A stretch of DNA of 64,000 nt from JAUMBM01 sp964645715. Its GTDB lineage: Bacteria > Bacteroidota > Bacteroidia > Chitinophagales > Saprospiraceae. The stretch's first letter is position 1. Each line of letters starts with the position of its first letter. Positions 58,748 to 64,000 of the stretch are shown piece after piece. The DNA lies in assembly GCA_964645715.1 (NCBI GenBank), contig CAZYAO010000004.1, positions 62,001 through 126,000 of the forward strand, in the 5' to 3' direction. Both the position numbers and the translations under genes were made by a program. The notes beneath the pieces were generated by a model. The model saw only the letters and a program-made list of their open reading frames with translations, searched no databases and was not told the origin of the DNA.

Positions 58748-60376
58748 TTACACCTCCATGAACGGATAGCGATAGTCCGTAGGCGGCACAAAATTTTCCT
58801 TAATCGTCCGCGGGCTCAGCCAGCGGTAGAGATTGAGTACGGAGCCGGCCTTATCGTTGGTGCCTGAGCCGCGGGCACCGCCAAACGGCTGTTGCCCCAC
58901 GACAGCCCCGGTAGGCTTGTCGTTGATGTAAAAATTGCCGGCAGCATTGCGCAGGCGCTCTGTCGCCTGTGCAATGGCGTAGCGGTCGAGCGAGAACACA
59001 GCACCCGTGAGTGCGTAGGGCGAGGTGCTGTCGACCAGCGTCAGCGTCTCTTCCCACTGCTCATCTTCGTAGACATAGATGGTCAGCACGGGGCCAAAAA
59101 TTTCCTCCTCCATGGTGCGGTAGTGCGGATCTTTGACCAGCAGGACGGTCGGCTCGATGAAGTACCCGTTGGACTTATCGCAATGGCCACCGGCAACGAC
59201 TTCTACGCCTTCTGCCTTTTTGGCCTCCGCGATATAGTTGCTGATTTTATCGAAAGCACGCTCGTCGATGACAGCGGTGAAAAAATTGGAAAAATCTTCC
59301 GGTGACCCCATGGTGATGGTTGCCAGATCGCGCTCAATACCTGCCCGCACCGCTGCCCAGCGGCTGGCCGGGATGTAAGCCCGCGACGCTGCGGAGCATT
59401 TTTGCCCCTGAAACTCAAAAGCGCCGCGCACCAGCGCGGTGACAACTGCTGCCGGATCGGCAGAAGGATGCATCAGTACAAAGTCTTTACCGCCGGTTTC
59501 CCCGACGATGCGCGGATAAGTCTTGTAGCGCGCGATATTTTTGCCGATGACTCCCCAGAGGGCCTGAAACACCTTGGTGCTGCCCGTGAAATGCAGACCG
59601 GCAAAATCGGGATGGCTGAAGACAACCTCGCCGGCTGCGGGGCCATCGACATAGATCAGGTTGATGACGCCGGGCGGCAGGCCGGCAGCTTCCAGCACTT
59701 CCATGACCACCATGGCCGAATATACCTGTGTTTCTGCCGGCTTCCACACCACCGTATTGCCCATCATTGCCGGCGCCGCCGGCAGGTTGCCCGCGATAGA
59801 GGTAAAGTTGAAGGGAGTGATGGCAAAGACGAAACCTTCCAGCGGACGATAGTCGAGGCGGTTCCAGGTAAGCGGTGCACTGTTGGGCTGCGTCTCATAG
59901 ATCTCCGTCATATACTGGACATTGAAGCGGAAAAAATCGCACAGCTCAGCGACAGCATCGATTTCGGCCTGGAAGATGGTTTTGCTCTGGCAGAGCATAG
60001 TGGCTGCATTCATGCGGGCCCGGTAGGGGCCGCTCAGCAGGTCGGCTGCGCGCAGAAAGACAGCCGCGCGATCCTGCCACGGAAGGCTTTCCCACTGATA
60101 CTTTGCCCGCAGCGCAGCAGCGATAGCCTGCTGCACGTGCTCGGTGCCGCCTTTGTGAAAATAGCCAAGGGTGTGCGCCAGCTCATGCGGCGGATGGATA
60201 GACACACGGCGGTCGGTGGTCACGCGCTGCCCGTCGATAACCATTGGAATATCAGCGACAGTCGCTTTGAGTTCCCGTAGCGTCGTTTCGAGCGCCACGC
60301 GCTCCGCCGAGCCCGCGCGATAGCTCAGCACTGGCTCATTAACGGCCGCTGGCGGCCTGAAATATGCATTTGCCAT
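58748..60376 (-). CDS. pruA: L-glutamate gamma-semialdehyde (P5C) dehydrogenase
   Basis: 542 residues from ATG 60376 (MANAYFRPPAAVNEPVLSYRAGSAERVAL); the frame upstream crosses the promoter. Aldehyde dehydrogenase motifs: FTSIAGNLPAAPAMMGNTVVWKPAETQVYS, HFTGSTKVFQALWG, GETGGKDFVLMHPSAD (Glu), FQGQKCSAASRAYIPASRW (catalytic Cys) and EEEIFGPVLTIYVYED. It matches the long P5CDH group (about 540 aa). It oxidises glutamate semialdehyde to glutamate with NAD in proline breakdown. Preceded by a -7 box 30 nt upstream. Confidence 0.95.
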   Translation of the reverse strand: MANAYFRPPAAVNEPVLSYRAGSAERVALETTLRELKATVADIPMVIDGQRVTTDRRVSIHPPHELAHTLGYFHKGGTEHVQQAIAAALRAKYQWESLPWQDRAAVFLRAADLLSGPYRARMNAATMLCQSKTIFQAEIDAVAELCDFFRFNVQYMTEIYETQPNSAPLTWNRLDYRPLEGFVFAITPFNFTSIAGNLPAAPAMMGNTVVWKPAETQVYSAMVVMEVLEAAGLPPGVINLIYVDGPAAGEVVFSHPDFAGLHFTGSTKVFQALWGVIGKNIARYKTYPRIVGETGGKDFVLMHPSADPAAVVTALVRGAFEFQGQKCSAASRAYIPASRWAAVRAGIERDLATITMGSPEDFSNFFTAVIDERAFDKISNYIAEAKKAEGVEVVAGGHCDKSNGYFIEPTVLLVKDPHYRTMEEEIFGPVLTIYVYEDEQWEETLTLVDSTSPYALTGAVFSLDRYAIAQATERLRNAAGNFYINDKPTGAVVGQQPFGGARGSGTNDKAGSVLNLYRWLSPRTIKENFVPPTDYRYPFMEV

Positions 60377-60406
60377 GATAATATGCAGTATTTGGTTAAG
60401 ATTGTA

Positions 60407-60414
60407 CAAAGGTA
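60407..60414 (-). promoter_or_regulatory. -7 box of the P5C dehydrogenase gene
   Basis: Plus-strand CAAAGGTA reads TACCTTTG on the minus strand, 30 nt before ATG 60376. The A-type palindrome at 60426-60465 starts 11 nt further upstream and would cover the -33 position. Confidence 0.6.
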
Positions 60415-60425
60415 GGCATTTATTC

Positions 60426-60465
60426 AAAATACTTTTGGGCGGCTGGGTCCGCCCAAAAGTATTTT
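60426..60465. repeat. Type A palindrome in a divergent promoter region
   Basis: A perfect 17-bp stem AAAATACTTTTGGGCGG with loop CTGGGT; core GGCGGCTGGGTCCGCC. It sits between the divergent P5C dehydrogenase and fhs genes, with no gene ending nearby. It therefore cannot be an ordinary terminator, and it overlaps the expected -33 region of the P5C dehydrogenase promoter. Confidence 0.85.
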
Positions 60466-60561
60466 TGGCCGACAATCAGAAGTCGGGTGCTATCGCTGAA
60501 AATCACCTTTGACAGCCCGCCAGCGCAATCTTCGTCATCTCCCAAAATAGAGACAAAATAG

Positions 60562-60569
60562 TATCTTTG
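60562..60569 (+). promoter_or_regulatory. -7 box of fhs
   Basis: TATCTTTG, 44 nt before the ATG at 60614. Confidence 0.6.
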
Positions 60570-60613
60570 CTTTTGGCTGTCACGGCTGCCACTAACTAAA
60601 ACAAACCAAAAAT

Positions 60614-62284
60614 ATGGCCACTGACTTACAGATTGCGCGGACCATCAAGCTCCGCCACATACGCGATATTGCTGCGCAGCTCAACATTGCCGAAGACGAT
60701 CTCATCCTCTACGGCAAGCACAAAGCCAAGCTCCCGCTCTCGCTCATCGATGAAAGCCGCTGGAAGCGCAACAAGCTCATCCTCGTTTCTGCCATCTCGC
60801 CAACGCCAGCCGGCGAAGGTAAGACAACCGTATCCATTGGGCTCTCTCAGGGACTCAACCGCATCGGTAAAAAGACGACCGTCGTGCTGCGGGAGCCCTC
60901 GCTGGGACCTGTCTTTGGCATTAAGGGAGGTGCTACCGGGGGCGGATACAGCCAGGTGCTGCCCATGGAAGACATCAACCTCCACTTCACCGGCGATTTT
61001 GCTGCCGTCGAAAAAGCGCACAACCTGCTGGCGGCACTGATTGACAACAACCTGCAGAACAAAAAACATAGCCTCAACATTGACCCCCGCACAGTCGTCT
61101 GGAAGCGGGTCATGGACATGAACGACCGTGCGCTGCGGCAGACAATCGTCGGGCTGGGCGGCACGACCATGGGTGTGCCTCGTGAGACGGGTTTTGACAT
61201 CACCGCCGCTTCGGAAGTGATGGCCATCCTCTGCCTGTCAACCGACCGGGCAGACCTTAAGCGGCGGCTGGGCAATATATTTATCGGCTTTACCCACGAC
61301 AAGAAGCCCGTGTATGCCCGCGATCTCAAAGCCCAGGGTGCTATGGCCGCTCTGCTGAAGGATGCTATCCTACCCAATCTCGTACAGACCAACGAAGGCT
61401 ACCCGGCCATCATCCATGGTGGACCTTTCGCCAATATTGCACAGGGCACCAATACGGTGCTGGCTACACGCATGGGCCTGTCTCTCAGCGATTATGTAGT
61501 CACGGAAGCGGGTTTCGGCTTTGACCTGGGCGCTGAGAAGTTTTTTGACATCAAGTGCCAGAGCGCTGGTTTATCCCCCAATGCCGTGGTGATTGTCGCT
61601 ACCATCCGCGCCCTCAAATACCACGGCGGGGCAAGCCTGAAAAATCTTACCACCCCAGACCTGACGGCACTGGAGCAAGGCTTGGAAAATTTAGGCAAAC
61701 ATTTGGAAAACAGCAAATTGTTTGGAATTCCAGCCGTCGTAGCCATCAATCGCTTCACGACCGATACTGATGAGGAGGTAGCTGCCGTACAGGCTTACTG
61801 CCAGCAGCTGGGCGTGCCCGCTGCGGTGGCAGAGGTGTGGGCAAAAGGGGGCGAAGGGGCAGAAGCACTAGCCGCCATGGTGGCGGAAAAAGCCGACGCA
61901 CACGCAGCAGCCTTCAGGCCGTTGTACGACTGGTCGTGGCCCATCGAAAAGAAGATTGAAACCATTGCAATTACGTATTATGGTGCCCGATCGGTAGAAT
62001 ACACCCCCCAGGCCAAGGCCGATCTCAAAAAAATCGACCAGCTGAGCCTCAATGGCCTGCCTGTATGCATGGCCAAGACTCAAAAATCGCTCTCGGATAA
62101 TCCCGACCTGATCGGGCGGCCGCGCGATTTTGTGCTGACTGTACGGGAAATTGAAATCGCTGCCGGAGCAGGCTTCGTCGTACCCATCACCGGCGAGATG
62201 ATGCGCATGCCAGGGCTACCCAATGTGCCCGCAGCGGAAGGCATTGACATTGATGAAGAAGGAAATATTGAGGGGCTTTTTTAA
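60614..62284 (+). CDS. fhs: Formate-tetrahydrofolate ligase
   Basis: 556 residues, full length. P-loop ISPTPAGEGKTTVSIGLSQGL; FTHS signatures GPVFGIKGGATGGGYSQVLPMEDINLHFTGD and GFDITAASEVMAILCL; ALKYHGG, and the C-terminal PGLPNVPAAEGIDIDEEGNIEGLF. It makes 10-formyl-THF from formate, THF and ATP for purine and formyl-Met synthesis or one-carbon recycling. It is monocistronic and closed by a strong hairpin. Confidence 0.97.
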   Translation: MATDLQIARTIKLRHIRDIAAQLNIAEDDLILYGKHKAKLPLSLIDESRWKRNKLILVSAISPTPAGEGKTTVSIGLSQGLNRIGKKTTVVLREPSLGPVFGIKGGATGGGYSQVLPMEDINLHFTGDFAAVEKAHNLLAALIDNNLQNKKHSLNIDPRTVVWKRVMDMNDRALRQTIVGLGGTTMGVPRETGFDITAASEVMAILCLSTDRADLKRRLGNIFIGFTHDKKPVYARDLKAQGAMAALLKDAILPNLVQTNEGYPAIIHGGPFANIAQGTNTVLATRMGLSLSDYVVTEAGFGFDLGAEKFFDIKCQSAGLSPNAVVIVATIRALKYHGGASLKNLTTPDLTALEQGLENLGKHLENSKLFGIPAVVAINRFTTDTDEEVAAVQAYCQQLGVPAAVAEVWAKGGEGAEALAAMVAEKADAHAAAFRPLYDWSWPIEKKIETIAITYYGARSVEYTPQAKADLKKIDQLSLNGLPVCMAKTQKSLSDNPDLIGRPRDFVLTVREIEIAAGAGFVVPITGEMMRMPGLPNVPAAEGIDIDEEGNIEGLF

Positions 62285-62287
62285 AAA

Positions 62288-62331
62288 AAATGAGGCGCAA
62301 AAGCAGCGGAAACTGCCTTTGCGCCTCATTT
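62288..62331. terminator. Convergent hairpin terminator after fhs
   Basis: Stem AAATGAGGCGCAAAAGCAG with its complement (19 bp, one wobble), loop CGGAAA. It ends exactly at the stop codon of the convergent response regulator. Confidence 0.85.
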
Positions 62332-62982
62332 CTACCGCCTGTTTTGGTGAAAAAGCGCAATAGCCTCTGCCTTACTGTTAATGTGTAATTTTCTGTAAAT
62401 ATTGCGAATGTGCACCGGAAGCGTATTCGGCGAAACCTTTAATCGGTCTGCAATAAGTTTATAGCTCAACCCCTCAGCCAAAGCTTCCAGCACCTGCATT
62501 TCCCTGCCCGTCAGCACCAGTGTATCCCCTTTGGCCGTGAACAGAGAAGCTCCCTCTACGACGGGATTAAGCCGGTTGACAACCATGCGTGCAATGGTGG
62601 GAGACATAGCAGAACCTCCCGCATGATGGGTGGCAATTGCCTGCGCAATATCCGGCAAAGAGGTGTTCTTCAGCAGATAGCCCGTTGCACCGGCGCAAAG
62701 CGCCTGAAATACATAATTGCTGTTGCTGTGGATGGTGAGCATGATTATTTCCAGCTGAGGTAAAAGGCTTTTGATGGGTCTTATGGCATCCAGTCCCTGC
62801 ATGCGGGGCAGGTTGATATCCAATAATAGCACTTGGAGCTTCGATAAGCCCGGAGCTGATTCCAAAAAATCTTCAACATTGCCGAAGACGGCCGCACACT
62901 GCATCTCCGGCTGCATATTGAGGTATTCGGCCAGATAAGCGCGTATTCCCTGATCATCTTCAACCAAGCCTACTTGAATCAT
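62332..62982 (-). CDS. NarL/LuxR-family response regulator
   Basis: 216 residues. The receiver domain has VGLVEDDQGIRAYL (acidic pair), VLLLDINLPRMQGL (phospho-acceptor Asp near residue 55), IIMLTIHSNSNYV (Thr) and GYLLKNTSL (Lys). The C-terminal LuxR helix-turn-helix is LTGREMQVLEALAEGLSYKLIADRLKVSPNTLPVHIRNIYRKLHINSKAEAI. NTLPVHIRNI has Pro where most have Lys, near the recognition helix. It pairs with the histidine kinase 85 bp upstream on the same strand. Confidence 0.95.
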   Translation of the reverse strand: MIQVGLVEDDQGIRAYLAEYLNMQPEMQCAAVFGNVEDFLESAPGLSKLQVLLLDINLPRMQGLDAIRPIKSLLPQLEIIMLTIHSNSNYVFQALCAGATGYLLKNTSLPDIAQAIATHHAGGSAMSPTIARMVVNRLNPVVEGASLFTAKGDTLVLTGREMQVLEALAEGLSYKLIADRLKVSPNTLPVHIRNIYRKLHINSKAEAIALFHQNRR

Positions 62983-63067
62983 TCCATAAAATTTGCCGCT
63001 AAGTTGGGAAGTATGGAAGACAGATGCAATACCATAAACATAGTATTCGGCACATGTTTGCTGCCGG

Positions 63068-64000
63068 CTACCACTTTTTGGTGAGTAAAACCGTATACCC
63101 GCTGCCGGAGGGGGTAATGCTCAGCTCCGCCTTAATCCGTTCCGCCCGAAAGTGCATATTCTGGAGGCCACTGCCTGATTTTTTCGACTTGGCTCCAAAT
63201 TCCTCGATGGGTAGCAACAGATCCTTCTCAGCATACAGCTCCTTGATTTCCAGCTGAAAAAAACTATAGTTGTGTTGTAGCCTGACCGCCACCTGTCGGG
63301 GCTTGCCATGCCGGACAGTATTGGTGATTGCCTCTTTAAAGATGAAAAAAATATCCTGCCGCACCTCAGGCAGTATGGGATGGTAGCTCATAACTGCACG
63401 GCTGTCAATGGTATAGTGTATTCCGACGGGGCTAAGCATCTCTTCCAGCTGCTTTTCCATGCGCAGGATAATATTTTCATTGGCATCATTGCGGGCATCG
63501 ATCGACCAGACGATATCGCGCATCATGTCCAGTGCATATCTGCTGGTAGAGGCGATGTCTTGCAGGATCTGGGTGACGCGCGTGGAAGATACATATTTGA
63601 CCATTTCAGACTGAAATGTCAGCCGCGACAGCAGGGCACCCATTTCATCGTGGAGGTCGGCAGCAATTTGGGTGCGCAGTGCCTGACTCTTCCTATACTG
63701 GGCAAGCTGGTAACGATAGAGGCCGTAAAAAAAGACCAGTACCAGACTTATGCAACCTGCGATGAACCACCCCTGCAGATAGTAGGGCTTGTCTATCAGC
63801 ACAGGCACTTCAAGGATGCTGCTTTCTCCACCAACGATACCAACCGCTTTGAGCTGCACAATAGGTTTTCCGTAGGGCAGGTTGCCCAGTACCAATACAT
63901 TGTCGTTGATTTGCAGCCATTGACTCTGCTTATTTTTCAGGCGATAGTAGAACCTGGTAATAGGCTGCAAACGAGCCTGCTGCGAGATGGAAAGCTTCAG
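63068..64000 (-). CDS. Membrane histidine kinase with Y_Y_Y sensor region (partial, runs off the right edge)
   Basis: The frame is open through the window edge; no real start is present (the 63970 codon is an internal TTG). The visible 310 residues begin in a beta-rich region (ITRFYYRLKNKQSQWLQIN to ILEVPVLIDKPYYLQGWF), typical of the Y_Y_Y domain that closes two-component regulator propellers. One membrane helix (FIAGCISLVLVFFYGLYRY) follows, then HisKA_3 (IAADLHDEMGALLSRLTFQSEM, the His phosphosite) and HATPase (FIFKEAITNTVRHGKPRQVAV, KKSGSGLQNMHFRAERI). The missing N-terminus is probably a periplasmic beta-propeller. It phosphorylates the regulator encoded next to it. Confidence 0.92.
   Translation of the reverse strand: MKLSISQQARLQPITRFYYRLKNKQSQWLQINDNVLVLGNLPYGKPIVQLKAVGIVGGESSILEVPVLIDKPYYLQGWFIAGCISLVLVFFYGLYRYQLAQYRKSQALRTQIAADLHDEMGALLSRLTFQSEMVKYVSSTRVTQILQDIASTSRYALDMMRDIVWSIDARNDANENIILRMEKQLEEMLSPVGIHYTIDSRAVMSYHPILPEVRQDIFFIFKEAITNTVRHGKPRQVAVRLQHNYSFFQLEIKELYAEKDLLLPIEEFGAKSKKSGSGLQNMHFRAERIKAELSITPSGSGYTVLLTKKW

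Noticed and set aside
59402..60280. A 292-codon plus-strand open frame opposite P5C dehydrogenase
   Set aside because: Antisense shadow without recognisable motifs; the dehydrogenase has its catalytic Cys and Glu.
1..64000. tRNA, rRNA or riboswitch genes
   Set aside because: I saw no tRNA-like cloverleaf with CCA-proximal consensus, no rRNA segment and no recognisable riboswitch core when reading both strands; a covariance search would be needed to exclude them fully.

Overview
The window reads as chromosomal DNA of a free-living Bacteroidota. A Saprospiria/Lewinella-like lineage is my inference, not a proven placement. The grounds are a SusC/SusD pair, Bacteroidota -7 promoter boxes (TAnnTTTG) ahead of many genes, a GWxTD-domain protein, large FG-GAP/VCBS lipoproteins, DUF547, DUF4956, and many short lipoproteins and TonB-type barrels. 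I saw no phage, IS element, CRISPR array, rRNA or tRNA. Three runs of exactly 100 N are scaffold gaps, and two of them cut genes.

Layout. 1-5.4 kb: the end of an unknown gene, a TonB-dependent-type barrel protein, a small secreted protein and a RimK-like ATP-grasp ligase. 5.6-9.0 kb: an ABC-F ATPase, a tiny membrane protein, MoaD and a CDF metal transporter. 9.0-10.6 kb: a glycosyltransferase and a crotonase. 10.7-12.9 kb: a tandem duplication of an rlmH-rhomboid unit in which the first rlmH is dead. 12.9-19.7 kb: YdcF-like, Xaa-Pro aminopeptidase and an exported TPR-CHAT protease-like protein, facing an ECF sigma factor with an overlapping single-pass membrane TPR protein. 19.9-32.8 kb: a minus-strand block with SusC, SusD, two giant VCBS lipoproteins and a GT39 enzyme. 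33.2-39.4 kb: an aspartyl-protease/PDZ protein, DUF547, a gapped lipoprotein, and a second ECF sigma with an overlapping partner that appears to join an inner-membrane helix to an outer-membrane barrel. 39.4-50.8 kb: RuvB, isocitrate dehydrogenase, GWxTD, Sua5, a RibF-glycosyltransferase fusion, ApbC/Mrp and NifU-type Fe-S factors. 51-64 kb: M20 peptidase, RmuC, an unknown 463-residue protein, a phosphoesterase, DUF4956, a Rieske oxygenase, P5C dehydrogenase, formate-THF ligase and a LuxR-type two-component pair that runs off the right edge.

The most unusual structure is not a gene. Many gene ends carry long, near-perfect hairpins built from a small set of conserved cores with locus-specific outer arms: A, GGCGGCTGnnGCCGCC; B, TGATTTTT-loop-AAAAATCA; C, TTTTGCCGC-loop-GCGGCAAAA. 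They often occur in fixed combinations (A-B-C), are tandemly duplicated at 37.2-37.4 kb, show compensatory base changes, and the asymmetric A loop always points the same way on the + strand whatever the gene direction. Many could terminate transcription, but one lies between divergent promoters. They look like an interspersed palindromic repeat family.

The second candidate system is the CHAT protease / membrane TPR protein / ECF sigma cluster at 15.1-19.8 kb, with a 32-bp direct repeat pair in front of the sigma gene. A proteolysis-to-sigma signalling circuit is a reasonable, untested reading.
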